Shown one piece after another: positions 1 to 8,184 of a stretch of 64,000 nucleotides of DNA; position 1 is the first letter of the stretch; the number at the start of each line of letters is the position of its first letter. The position numbers were made by a program, and so were the translations under genes. The notes beneath the pieces are model-generated. The model was not told the origin of the DNA and ran no database searches. It saw only the letters and a program-made list of their open reading frames with translations. This DNA comes from Vibrio sp. 14G-20. GTDB lineage: Bacteria; Pseudomonadota; Gammaproteobacteria; Enterobacterales; Vibrionaceae. The stretch covers positions 24,655-88,654 of the forward strand of contig NZ_JAPHPW010000021.1 in NCBI RefSeq assembly GCF_026241515.1, in the 5' to 3' direction.

Positions 1-267
1 ATATTTTTGTTGTTTCCTTGCTTTAAAAAACGCCATTTATGGCTGCAATAATAATGAGTCTACTTTAGAATTAAAAGCACTGTTCGATTAATTCATATTA
101 AACAGAAAAGTATGGCAGGGATTTGAAAGCATTGAGAAATTATCCATTCGATTCTATTTCTTTACTACTAACTGGTAATTAATTTGTCGAGTGACTTCCC
201 TTTTAACTAGCAACAAGTCAAAATTAGCGGTTAATTCTCCGTTTTTTATTAATTTTTAGGAATCATC

Positions 268-1233
268 ATGCTTGAAGCGATTGCGTTTCTTATTATCGGT
301 CTAGGTTTTTTGGTGTGGAGTGCAGATAAGCTGGTTTACGGTGCCGCTGCTCTTGCTCGAAACTTCGGTATTTCACCACTAGTTATCGGTATGACGATCT
401 TAGCAATGGGGTCTTCGGCTCCTGAAATGATGGTTTCTGCAACAGCCGCGCTTGATGGCAAAACAGATACAGCCGTTGGTAACGTTTTAGGTTCAAACAT
501 CGCCAACATCGCCCTAATTTTAGGTATTACAGCGCTGATTAAGCCATTATCTATTAGCTCAGGCGTGATTCGTCGTGAACTCCCATTAATGATCGGTGTC
601 ACTCTACTAGCGGGCGCCCTATTATGGGATAACCACTTAGGCTTCTATGAAGGCGTGTTGTTATTTGTTCTTTTTGCCGCGTTTTTGTTTGCTATGTTGC
701 AAATCAGCCGCAGCGAGAAAAAGAACGGCGATGCTTTCCTTGATGAACAAGAATCAGAGATCCCAGAAGGCGTAAGTAACCCCAAAGCCGCAATGTGGGT
801 GGTGATTGGTCTGATTATTCTGCCTCTAGCTGCCAACATGTTGGTTGATAACGCGGTTGTTATCGCGAAGTTCTTTGGCATGAGCGACCTTGTGATTGGT
901 TTAACCATTATTGCCGTTGGTACAAGTCTGCCTGAGCTAGCAGCATCACTTGCTGGCGTAATGAAGGGTGAGGATGATATGGCCGTGGGTAATATCATTG
1001 GCTCGAACGTATTCAACATCCTTGCTGTTATGGGTATCCCTGGCATCCTCAACCCTTCAGTCTTGAGCGAGTTTGCGATGGGTCGTGATTTCTGGGTAAT
1101 GCTAGGTGTATCGCTACTGCTTGTCGTCATGGCGCTAGGTAAATCACGTAGTGTGAATCGTATTGAAGGCGGTGTGTTAATAGTGACATTCGTGGCCTAC
1201 CAAGCTTACCTACTTATGAACATGTCAGCTTAA
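268..1233 (+). CDS. yrbG: Calcium/sodium antiporter YrbG (CaCA family)
   Basis: Inner-membrane cation/Ca2+ exchanger of 321 residues. Two homologous halves are visible. Each carries an alpha-repeat: GSSAPEMMVSATAA near residues 49-62, and GTSLPELAASLAG in the second half near residues 217-229. The acidic residue in each repeat is the expected cation ligand. About ten hydrophobic segments surround an acidic, hydrophilic central loop near residues 150-168 (KKNGDAFLDEQESE). The start has a TAGGA ribosome site just upstream. The gene heads the Kdo/LPS-transport cluster, as yrbG does in enterobacteria, 34 nt before kdsD. Its physiological role is not established even in E. coli. The family assignment is secure. 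Confidence 0.93.
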   Translation: MLEAIAFLIIGLGFLVWSADKLVYGAAALARNFGISPLVIGMTILAMGSSAPEMMVSATAALDGKTDTAVGNVLGSNIANIALILGITALIKPLSISSGVIRRELPLMIGVTLLAGALLWDNHLGFYEGVLLFVLFAAFLFAMLQISRSEKKNGDAFLDEQESEIPEGVSNPKAAMWVVIGLIILPLAANMLVDNAVVIAKFFGMSDLVIGLTIIAVGTSLPELAASLAGVMKGEDDMAVGNIIGSNVFNILAVMGIPGILNPSVLSEFAMGRDFWVMLGVSLLLVVMALGKSRSVNRIEGGVLIVTFVAYQAYLLMNMSA

Positions 1234-1267
1234 TTATTGATTTAACTTCCCGTACTTGGAGTATTTA

Positions 1268-2239
1268 ATGTCTCAGTCATTCGATTATCGCAGTGTTGCA
1301 AAGCAAGTTTTGGAAACCGAAGTTGCAGGTCTTACTCAATTGGACCAATATTTTAATGATGACTTTTGCAAAGCTTGCGACCTTATCCTGAACAACAAAG
1401 GAAAAGTAGTTGTGATGGGCATGGGAAAATCTGGCCACATCGGCAAAAAAATAGCAGCAACACTAGCAAGTACTGGGACATCCGCTTTCTTCGTACACCC
1501 CGGGGAAGCTGCGCACGGTGACTTAGGAATGATCGGGGCTGGCGATGTTGTGATAGCAATATCCAACTCTGGCGAATCAGGTGAAATCCTAAGCTTATTC
1601 CCGGTATTGAAGCGTTTGAACATCAAGATTATCAGCATGACAGGTAAGCCAGCATCAAACATGGCGACTTTGTCTGATATTCATTTACAAATATCAGTGC
1701 CAGAAGAAGCGTGCCCATTAGGGCTTGCACCAACAACCAGCACCACGGCAACCTTGGTGATGGGTGATGCATTAGCCGTCGCACTGTTACAAGCCAGAGG
1801 CTTTACTGCGCAAGATTTTGCTTTGTCCCACCCTGGCGGCGCTTTGGGTCGACAACTATTATTGAAGCTTGAAGATATCATGCATACGGGCGATGCACTT
1901 CCAGTGGTAGCACCGGAAGCATTGGTACGAGACGCTCTTTTGGAGATATCTCAAAAAGGCTTGGGGATGACGGCAGTCGTGGGTGAAGACGGTCTAATGG
2001 CCGGTATTTTTACTGATGGTGATTTGCGCCGTATCCTAGACAAGCGCATCGATATCCATGATACGCAGATCGGCGACGTGATGACGCTAAATCCGACGGT
2101 AGCAGAACCAAACATGCTCGCGGTTGAGGGTTTGAACTTGATGCAAGCTAAGAGCATCAATGGCCTAATGCTGTGCCATGAAGGCAAACTAGTCGGAGCG
2201 TTAAACATGCATGACTTACTGAAAGCAGGAGTAATGTAA
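1268..2239 (+). CDS. kdsD: D-arabinose 5-phosphate isomerase
   Basis: Converts D-ribulose 5-phosphate to D-arabinose 5-phosphate, the first step towards Kdo for LPS. The protein of 323 residues has an N-terminal SIS sugar-isomerase domain (about residues 35-170, with the GMGKSGHIGKKIAATLASTG and SNSGESGE stretches). A pair of CBS domains fills about residues 200-320. I chose the ATG at 1268 over the upstream in-frame TTG at 1256, because GGAG lies seven bases before this ATG and the protein then begins MSQSFDYRS, the usual length. The stop overlaps the kdsC start by one base (TAATG), so the two are probably translationally coupled. Confidence 0.95.
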   Translation: MSQSFDYRSVAKQVLETEVAGLTQLDQYFNDDFCKACDLILNNKGKVVVMGMGKSGHIGKKIAATLASTGTSAFFVHPGEAAHGDLGMIGAGDVVIAISNSGESGEILSLFPVLKRLNIKIISMTGKPASNMATLSDIHLQISVPEEACPLGLAPTTSTTATLVMGDALAVALLQARGFTAQDFALSHPGGALGRQLLLKLEDIMHTGDALPVVAPEALVRDALLEISQKGLGMTAVVGEDGLMAGIFTDGDLRRILDKRIDIHDTQIGDVMTLNPTVAEPNMLAVEGLNLMQAKSINGLMLCHEGKLVGALNMHDLLKAGVM

Positions 2240-2796
2240 TGACACAGACAGTCGAAACTCTATACGGCACGGTAGATTCAGAAGTGTTTGCCGTAGCGAA
2301 AGAGATTAAATTGCTTATTTGCGATGTCGATGGCGTATTCTCAGATGGTCGCATCTACATGGGCAACAACGGTGAAGAACTGAAAACCTTCCACACTCGT
2401 GATGGCTATGGCATTAAGTCACTGATGAACGCCGGTATCGAAATCGCGATCATCACTGGCCGTAAATCTCAAATTGTTGAGAATCGAATGACCGCTCTCG
2501 GTATTAAGCTTATTTACCAAGGTCAGGATGATAAAGTTAAGGCATACCAAGATATTTGCGATAAGCTTTCTGTAAATCCTGAAAATACGGGCTACATCGG
2601 AGACGATCTGATCGACTGGCCTGTGATGGAAAAAGTTGGCTTGAAAGTATGTGTTGCAGATGGTCATCCACTACTTGCAAAGCGTGCAAATTACGTGACA
2701 ACCATTAACGGTGGTCACGGTGCGGTACGTGAAGTTTGCGACCTTATTTTACAAGCAAGAAATGAACTCGACGTGCATAAAGGTTTAAGCATATGA
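2239..2796 (+). CDS. kdsC: 3-deoxy-D-manno-octulosonate 8-phosphate phosphatase
   Basis: Removes phosphate from Kdo-8-phosphate to give Kdo for the LPS inner core. A C0-type HAD phosphatase of 185 residues without a cap domain. The catalytic motif DVDG has D29 and D31, followed by FSDG. TGRKS near residues 73-77 is motif II, and GDDLIDWPVM is the metal-binding motif. It forms a tetramer in known homologues. It overlaps kdsD by 1 nt and lptC by 4 nt (ATGA), so it belongs to one polycistronic unit. Confidence 0.95.
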   Translation: MTQTVETLYGTVDSEVFAVAKEIKLLICDVDGVFSDGRIYMGNNGEELKTFHTRDGYGIKSLMNAGIEIAIITGRKSQIVENRMTALGIKLIYQGQDDKVKAYQDICDKLSVNPENTGYIGDDLIDWPVMEKVGLKVCVADGHPLLAKRANYVTTINGGHGAVREVCDLILQARNELDVHKGLSI

Positions 2797-3356
2797 GTTT
2801 TACTCGTATTATCTATTTAATACTAATATTTATTGCCTCTTGGTCGACCTATTACTTGTACGACAAAGAGCAAACATCAACGATACAAGTGGCTCCAAAT
2901 TTGGAGCTGCCCGCGTTTAGTGGCAAAAGTCTAAACAACATTAGCTATGACGAAAGCGGTATTCGTAGCTATCAGGTTGAATCGACGTATTTAGAGCACT
3001 ACTCAGTGGTTGGCGATACGCACTTTCAAAACCCGGTTCTTTCGGTATTCCGAGAAGGGCACACGATTGAATGGCAAGTCACCGCTGATCGCGCGATTAT
3101 GGATGAGAATCAAGTTGTCACGTTTTATGACAACGTCGTGGCAAAGAACCTGTTGCCAGAAGCCAGCTTCGATACAATGACCACAGATAAAATGGTTGTT
3201 GAGCTGCCTAGCCGAGATTTTTATTCAGAGACTCCGGTCCATATGATCGGTACATTTTTTGAAACTGAGGGACAAGCAATGAAAGGTAACTTCGGTACCA
3301 ACAATGCAACCCTCTTTAATTCTGTTCAAGGTAGATATGAAACTCTTACACCTTAG
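2793..3356 (+). CDS. lptC: LPS export periplasmic protein LptC
   Basis: Bitopic inner-membrane protein that receives LPS from LptB2FG and hands it to LptA. One N-terminal transmembrane segment is visible (IIYLILIFIASWSTYYLY, residues 6-23). A periplasmic beta-jellyroll domain follows, with the typical IRSYQVESTYLEHYS and TFYDNVVAKN stretches. Length 187 residues, normal for the family. Starts within the kdsC stop (ATGA). Its 3' end overlaps lptA by 20 nt. Confidence 0.93.
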   Translation: MSFTRIIYLILIFIASWSTYYLYDKEQTSTIQVAPNLELPAFSGKSLNNISYDESGIRSYQVESTYLEHYSVVGDTHFQNPVLSVFREGHTIEWQVTADRAIMDENQVVTFYDNVVAKNLLPEASFDTMTTDKMVVELPSRDFYSETPVHMIGTFFETEGQAMKGNFGTNNATLFNSVQGRYETLTP

Positions 3357-3831
3357 TTTATTCGCTTTGACCCTTGCGGCGCCTAATGTCTATGCCCTTT
3401 CTTCGGATAGCGAGCAACCTGTCTACATTGACTCAGACAGCCAGCAATTGGATATGAAAAGTAACCAAGTGACTTTCCTTGGTGATGTAAACCTTAAGCA
3501 AGGCAGCATCAATATCAATGCCGATAAGGTTATTGTTACCCGCAACGCCGTAAACGGTGAGATTGAAGAAATTCAAGGCTTCGGTAAGCCAGCGACCTTC
3601 TCTCAACTGACTGACGACGGGAAGACACTCTACGGTGAAGCTGACGACTTACATTACCAGCTTGTTGCCGACAAATTGATCATGACTAAGAATGCAATGC
3701 TATCTCAAGATGGCAGCATCATTCGTGGCTCTAAGATCACCTACCAGATCGGCTCTCAAAAATTAGTCGCTGACAGTGGTGAAAACAAACGAGTGTCAAC
3801 GGTTTTACAACCAACGGAAGTGAATAAGTAA
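3337..3831 (+). CDS. lptA: LPS transport periplasmic bridge protein LptA
   Basis: Periplasmic protein that polymerises into the bridge carrying LPS to the outer membrane. The start at 3337 gives MKLLHLSLFALTLAAPNVYA, a clean 20-residue signal peptide ending in AxA-like VYA. The upstream in-frame ATG at 3304 would spoil it. The mature part shows the OstA/LptA fold signatures: VYIDSDSQQLDMKSN, VTFLGDVNLKQGSI and YGEADDLHY. Length 164 residues. It overlaps the end of lptC by 20 nt and is followed two bases later by lptB. Confidence 0.93.
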   Translation: MKLLHLSLFALTLAAPNVYALSSDSEQPVYIDSDSQQLDMKSNQVTFLGDVNLKQGSININADKVIVTRNAVNGEIEEIQGFGKPATFSQLTDDGKTLYGEADDLHYQLVADKLIMTKNAMLSQDGSIIRGSKITYQIGSQKLVADSGENKRVSTVLQPTEVNK

Positions 3832-3833
3832 CG

Positions 3834-4559
3834 ATGGCTGTTCTTAAAGCAAAAAACCTAGCGAAAACCTACAGCAAGCGCAAAGTTGTTACCGATGTAA
3901 GCTTGCAGGTAGAGTCAGGCCAGATCGTTGGTCTGCTTGGCCCTAACGGTGCGGGGAAAACGACCTCTTTCTATATGATAGTTGGCCTGGTTGCGCGTGA
4001 TGAAGGTACTATCAGCATTGACGACCGTGACATCAGTATCTTGCCAATGCACAGTCGTTCTCGTCTTGGTATCGGTTACCTGCCTCAAGAAGCATCGATT
4101 TTCCGTAAGTTATCTGTAGAGAACAACATCATGGCGGTTTTACAAACCCGTGATGAAATGACCAATGAACAACGCCAAGATAAGCTGGAAGACCTGCTAG
4201 AAGAGTTCCACATCCAACATATCCGCACCAGTAATGGTATGGCTCTGTCGGGTGGTGAGCGTCGTCGTGTAGAGATTGCTCGTGCACTAGCAGCAAACCC
4301 GCAGTTCATTCTATTGGATGAACCATTCGCCGGTGTTGACCCGATCTCAGTAATCGATATCAAAAAAATCATTGTTCACCTGCGCGATCGCGGCTTGGGC
4401 GTTTTGATTACCGACCACAACGTTCGTGAAACATTAGACGTGTGTGAAAAAGCTTACATCGTAAGCCAAGGACACCTGATCGCTGAGGGTACTCCTGAAG
4501 ATGTTCTCAATAACGAACAAGTTAAACAAGTTTATCTAGGCGAACAATTCCGTCTATGA
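3834..4559 (+). CDS. lptB: LPS export ABC transporter ATPase LptB
   Basis: Cytoplasmic ATPase of the LptB2FGC complex that extracts LPS from the inner membrane. Walker A GPNGAGKT at residues 36-43, Q-loop in YLPQEASIF near 82-90, signature LSGGE at 138-142, Walker B ILLDE with catalytic E163, and the switch His in LITDHNVRE. Length 241 residues, standard. It directly follows lptA and precedes rpoN by 54 nt. The order lptC-lptA-lptB-rpoN is conserved across gammaproteobacteria. Confidence 0.97.
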   Translation: MAVLKAKNLAKTYSKRKVVTDVSLQVESGQIVGLLGPNGAGKTTSFYMIVGLVARDEGTISIDDRDISILPMHSRSRLGIGYLPQEASIFRKLSVENNIMAVLQTRDEMTNEQRQDKLEDLLEEFHIQHIRTSNGMALSGGERRRVEIARALAANPQFILLDEPFAGVDPISVIDIKKIIVHLRDRGLGVLITDHNVRETLDVCEKAYIVSQGHLIAEGTPEDVLNNEQVKQVYLGEQFRL

Positions 4560-4613
4560 TTATATAGAGAGTATCGAGAGTTCTAAGAATAATAACTAGG
4601 TAAGTCACACTGA

Positions 4614-6074
4614 ATGAAACCCTCATTACAACTTAAGCTAGGCCAACAGTTAGCAATGACTCCTCAATTGCAGCAAGCGATTCGTTTGTTGCAATTGTCT
4701 ACTTTAGATTTGCAGCAAGAGATTCAAGAAGCACTTGAATCTAACCCACTACTCGATGTCGAAGAAGGCAATGAAGATACGCCAACATCGGAAGAAAAAC
4801 CTAGCAGTGACGAAAAAGAAACAGTTGAAGCCACAGAGCAAGACTTACCTGATAGCTCAGACTTAATCGAAAAATCAGAGATTGGCAACGAACTAGAAAT
4901 CGACACAACTTGGGAAGACGTCTACAGCGCGAACACCGGTAACACGGGTATTGCGATTGATGACGATATGCCTGTCTATCAAGGCGAAACTACTCAAAGC
5001 CTGCACGATTACCTACTTTGGCAACTCGACTTAACACCATTCACTGACACCGACCGAAGCATCGCTTTTGCACTAATAGATGCCATCGATGACTATGGCT
5101 ACCTCACTGTAACTTGTGAAGACATCCTTGAAAACTTCGACAATGAAGAGATCGAGCTTGATGAAATTGAAGCCGTACGTAAACGAATTCAGCAGTTTGA
5201 CCCGCTAGGTGTCGGTTCAGTCAATCTGCAAGATTGCTTGTTACTGCAACTGGCAACCTTCCCTCAAGATACGCCTTGGCTCAACGAAGCTAAGTTAGTA
5301 CTTACTAGCCATATCGACCAACTCGGCAATCGCGATTACAAACTGGTTATCAAAGAGACCAAGTTGAAAGAAGCAGAACTACGTGAAGTTTTGCAGCTTA
5401 TTCAACAGCTGGACCCTCGCCCTGGCAGTAAGATTACTCCAGATGAAACTGAGTATGTGGTTCCGGATGTATCTGTCTTCAAAGACCTTGGCAAATGGTT
5501 AGTGACCATTAACCCTGATAGCGTGCCTAAGTTGAAAGTAAATCAGCAGTACGCTGATCTTGGTAGTAAAGGCAACAGCGCCGACAATCAATACATACGC
5601 TCAAATTTGCAAGAAGCAAAGTGGTTAATTAAAAGCCTAGAGAGCCGAAATGAGACGCTACTCAAAGTTGCGCGATGCATTGTTGAACATCAGCGTGATT
5701 TCTTCGAACATGGCGAAGAAGCGATGAAGCCAATGGTTCTTAATGATGTTGCGTTAGCTGTTGATATGCACGAATCCACGATCTCTCGTGTGACTACTCA
5801 AAAATTCATGCATACGCCACGTGGCATCTTCGAACTCAAATACTTTTTCTCAAGCCATGTCAGCACTGACAATGGCGGTGAATGTTCATCTACAGCAATT
5901 CGCGCACTCATTAAGAAGCTTGTCGCAGCGGAAAATACCGCGAAGCCTCTAAGTGATAGTAAGATTGCTGCTTTACTGGCTGACCAAGGAATTCAGGTAG
6001 CTAGACGTACCATAGCGAAATACCGTGAGTCTCTGGGCATTGCCCCATCGAGTCAGCGTAAACGCCTGCTATAA
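4614..6074 (+). CDS. rpoN: RNA polymerase sigma-54 factor
   Basis: Sigma factor for -24/-12 promoters. In vibrios it controls flagella, nitrogen use and quorum-sensing small RNAs, through bacterial enhancer-binding proteins. Region I is the Gln/Leu-rich N-terminus (MKPSLQLKLGQQLAMTPQLQQAIRLLQLS, seen in residues 1-29). An acidic linker spans about residues 50-115. The core-binding and HTH regions follow, and the RpoN box ARRTIAKYRE lies at residues 463-472. Length 486. It sits between lptB and hpf, the usual place. Confidence 0.97.
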   Translation: MKPSLQLKLGQQLAMTPQLQQAIRLLQLSTLDLQQEIQEALESNPLLDVEEGNEDTPTSEEKPSSDEKETVEATEQDLPDSSDLIEKSEIGNELEIDTTWEDVYSANTGNTGIAIDDDMPVYQGETTQSLHDYLLWQLDLTPFTDTDRSIAFALIDAIDDYGYLTVTCEDILENFDNEEIELDEIEAVRKRIQQFDPLGVGSVNLQDCLLLQLATFPQDTPWLNEAKLVLTSHIDQLGNRDYKLVIKETKLKEAELREVLQLIQQLDPRPGSKITPDETEYVVPDVSVFKDLGKWLVTINPDSVPKLKVNQQYADLGSKGNSADNQYIRSNLQEAKWLIKSLESRNETLLKVARCIVEHQRDFFEHGEEAMKPMVLNDVALAVDMHESTISRVTTQKFMHTPRGIFELKYFFSSHVSTDNGGECSSTAIRALIKKLVAAENTAKPLSDSKIAALLADQGIQVARRTIAKYRESLGIAPSSQRKRLL

Positions 6075-6136
6075 GCTCATTTAGTCGCTAGTTAATTAGC
6101 AACTATAATAAGGCAACCAACTGAAAAGGAAAGTCT

Positions 6137-6424
6137 ATGCAAATCAATATTCAAGGCCATCACGTTGATCTTACCGATTCAATGCAAGACTATGTTCACA
6201 CCAAATTCGACAAACTTGAGCGCTTCTTTGATCATATCAATAGCGTTCAGGTTGTTTTAAAAGTTGAGAAAATCAATCAAATCGCAGAAGCTACCCTGCA
6301 TATAAATCAGGGGGAAATCCATGCGGCAGCAACAGATGAAAGCATGTATGCCGCGATTGATTCATTGGTTGATAAACTCGTTCGCCAACTCAACAAGCAC
6401 AAAGAAAAGCTAAGTAGTCACTAA
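6137..6424 (+). CDS. hpf: Ribosome hibernation promoting factor (short HPF)
   Basis: Binds the 30S A/P sites and, with RMF, promotes 100S ribosome dimers in stationary phase. A protein of 95 residues starts MQINIQGHHVDLTDSMQDYV, with the S30AE fold. It lacks the C-terminal dimerisation domain, so it is the short form typical of gammaproteobacteria. AAAGGAAAG lies before the start. It follows rpoN by 62 nt and precedes ptsN by 1 nt. A near-palindromic GCTAGTTAATTAGC and a TATAAT-like box lie in the rpoN-hpf gap, so it may also have its own promoter. Confidence 0.94.
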   Translation: MQINIQGHHVDLTDSMQDYVHTKFDKLERFFDHINSVQVVLKVEKINQIAEATLHINQGEIHAAATDESMYAAIDSLVDKLVRQLNKHKEKLSSH

Positions 6425-6425
6425 C

Positions 6426-6887
6426 ATGCAATTAAGCGAAGTACTTTCATTGGACTGCACCAAAAGTGCAGTCCAATGCACAAGCAAAAAAAGAGCCCTT
6501 GAGCTCATCAGTCAGATCGCAGCAGAAAGCTGTGGTCAAGATTCAACAGAACTGTTTGAGTGCATGTTGAGCCGTGAGAAAATGGGCAGTACAGGTATTG
6601 GTAATGGCATTGCTATTCCCCATGCTCGTATGAATGTCAGTGATAAAGCGATTGCTGTATTACTGCAATGCCAAGATCCAATCGAATTTGATGCTATTGA
6701 TAATCGTCCTGTCGACCTACTATTTGCTCTGCTTGTTCCAAGTGAACAGTGTAAGGAGCATCTAAAAACCCTTTCATGTATGGCAGAACGACTTAACGAC
6801 AAGCAGACTCTAAAACAGTTGCGTAATGCTCAAAGCGATCAAGAGCTTTACGACATCATGATTCAAGTGCCAACTTGCGAGCAATAA
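6426..6887 (+). CDS. ptsN: Nitrogen-PTS enzyme IIA (EIIA-Ntr)
   Basis: Phosphoryl acceptor at the end of the PTS-Ntr chain (EI-Ntr, NPr, EIIA-Ntr). It regulates potassium and nitrogen physiology rather than sugar uptake. The phosphorylated His is H66 in GIAIPHARM, and the fold matches the EIIA-fructose/mannitol family. The protein has 153 residues, slightly shorter than E. coli PtsN. The codons just after the start (about codons 8-18) contain a perfect 13-bp inverted repeat, described separately. It lies one base after hpf and one base before rapZ. Confidence 0.95.
   Translation: MQLSEVLSLDCTKSAVQCTSKKRALELISQIAAESCGQDSTELFECMLSREKMGSTGIGNGIAIPHARMNVSDKAIAVLLQCQDPIEFDAIDNRPVDLLFALLVPSEQCKEHLKTLSCMAERLNDKQTLKQLRNAQSDQELYDIMIQVPTCEQ
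6448..6478 (+). promoter_or_regulatory. Perfect 13-bp hairpin inside the start of ptsN
   Basis: CATTGGACTGCAC (6448-6460) and GTGCAGTCCAATG (6466-6478) are perfect reverse complements around the 5-nt loop CAAAA. It begins 23 nt after the first base of the ptsN start codon. There is no U-tract after it, so it is not an intrinsic terminator. A role in translation initiation, ribosome pausing or mRNA processing between hpf and ptsN is inferred only. Confidence 0.6.
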
Positions 6888-6888
6888 C

Positions 6889-7758
6889 ATGCGATTAATC
6901 GTGGTTAGTGGCCAATCCGGGGCCGGTAAAAGTGTTGCACTACGAGTCCTTGAAGACTTGGGGTATTACTGTGTTGATAACCTCCCCGTAAACCTGCTCA
7001 ACGACTTCGTTGAGTCGGTGCGCGAGATCAATCAAAACGTTGCCGTGAGCATTGATATTCGTAACCTACCGAAAGAGCCTCAGTTAGTCACAGACACGCT
7101 AGAGCAACTTGAAGCTGCCACAGATATTGATGTGAACGTGTTGTTTCTTGATGCAAGCAAGCAGACGTTACTCAAGCGCTACAGCGAAACACGCAGAATC
7201 CACCCTCTATCAATCGGCCAAGAAAAGCTCTCTCTTGAACAAGCGATTGATTTAGAAAAGACACTCCTGACTCCTCTTGCTGAACAAGCCAGCATTGTGA
7301 TCGACAGTAGTGACTGCAACCTCTATGAATTGAGTGAAAAGGTTCGCTTTAAAGTTGAAGGCAAAGAGAAGCAAGAGCTGATCATTGTCTTTCAATCGTT
7401 CGGTTTTAAGTATGGCTTGCCAAGTGACGCTGACTATGTGTTTGATGTTCGCTTCTTGCCTAACCCTCATTGGGAACCAGATTTACGACCATTAACGGGC
7501 CTCGATGCCCCGATTCACTCTTTCCTAGAAAAACACCCAGAAGTTATTGAACTCAAGCAACAGATCCAAGGCTTTGTTGAGCAGTGGCTGCCAATGTTAG
7601 AGAAGAATAATCGCAGCTACCTAACAGTCGCGATTGGCTGTACTGGCGGTAAGCACCGCTCGGTTTATCTAACTCAAAAAATTGGTGAGTACTTCGAACA
7701 ACTTGGCCACCAAGTTCAAATCAGACACGCCTCCCTAGAGAAGCACCAACAGGGCTAA
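6889..7758 (+). CDS. rapZ: RNase adapter protein RapZ
   Basis: RNA-binding adaptor that in enterobacteria delivers GlmZ sRNA to RNase E and so controls GlmS and amino-sugar supply. Walker A GQSGAGKS is at residues 8-15. A second nucleotide-binding motif region and the conserved C-terminal GCTGGKHRSVYL and RHASLEKHQQG stretches are all visible. Length 289. It lies between ptsN and ptsO, as in E. coli. Whether a GlmZ-like partner exists here cannot be seen in this window. Confidence 0.95.
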   Translation: MRLIVVSGQSGAGKSVALRVLEDLGYYCVDNLPVNLLNDFVESVREINQNVAVSIDIRNLPKEPQLVTDTLEQLEAATDIDVNVLFLDASKQTLLKRYSETRRIHPLSIGQEKLSLEQAIDLEKTLLTPLAEQASIVIDSSDCNLYELSEKVRFKVEGKEKQELIIVFQSFGFKYGLPSDADYVFDVRFLPNPHWEPDLRPLTGLDAPIHSFLEKHPEVIELKQQIQGFVEQWLPMLEKNNRSYLTVAIGCTGGKHRSVYLTQKIGEYFEQLGHQVQIRHASLEKHQQG

Positions 7759-7760
7759 CC

Positions 7761-8036
7761 ATGGAATTAACTCGAACTGTACTGATCCAAAACCGCTTGG
7801 GTCTTCACGCTAGAGCAGCCGTAAAGTTGGTTGAGCTTGCACAAAGCTTTGATGCGACCATCACTATCCATAGTGAAGAAGATAAAAGCGCGACAGCAGA
7901 CAGCGTGATGGGCCTGCTTATGCTGGAATCAGCACAAGGGCAACACATTACCATTCAAGCTGCTGGCACTGATTCACAGCAAGCACTGGATGCCGTCTGT
8001 CATCTAATTGAAGACAAGTTTGATGAAGGTGAGTAG
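7761..8036 (+). CDS. ptsO: HPr-like phosphocarrier NPr
   Basis: Phosphocarrier of the nitrogen PTS, passing phosphate from EI-Ntr to EIIA-Ntr. The phosphorylated His is H16 in NRLGLHARAA. The protein has 91 residues and an HPr fold. A Ser-46-like region is present (SVMGLLML), but regulation by an HPr kinase is not expected in vibrios. It is the last gene of the tightly packed rpoN cluster. A 148-nt gap separates it from mgtE. Confidence 0.95.
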   Translation: MELTRTVLIQNRLGLHARAAVKLVELAQSFDATITIHSEEDKSATADSVMGLLMLESAQGQHITIQAAGTDSQQALDAVCHLIEDKFDEGE

Positions 8037-8184
8037 CGAAAGCGCTTCATTTGCAACACCCAAAACTCAAACAGCGAACCAACCAATATTAAATCTTAGT
8101 TCTACCTAAGTTTATGATTTAAATAAGCCCCAGAATTAAGTTACTATTCCAAGCATTGTTAGAATAATGAGATAGGAGGAAAAT

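Noticed and set aside
6424..6490. Intrinsic terminator between hpf and ptsN
   Set aside because: The strong hairpin lies inside ptsN and lacks a U-tract.
8037..8184. M-box magnesium riboswitch upstream of mgtE
   Set aside because: The leader is only 148 nt and none of the conserved M-box blocks could be found.
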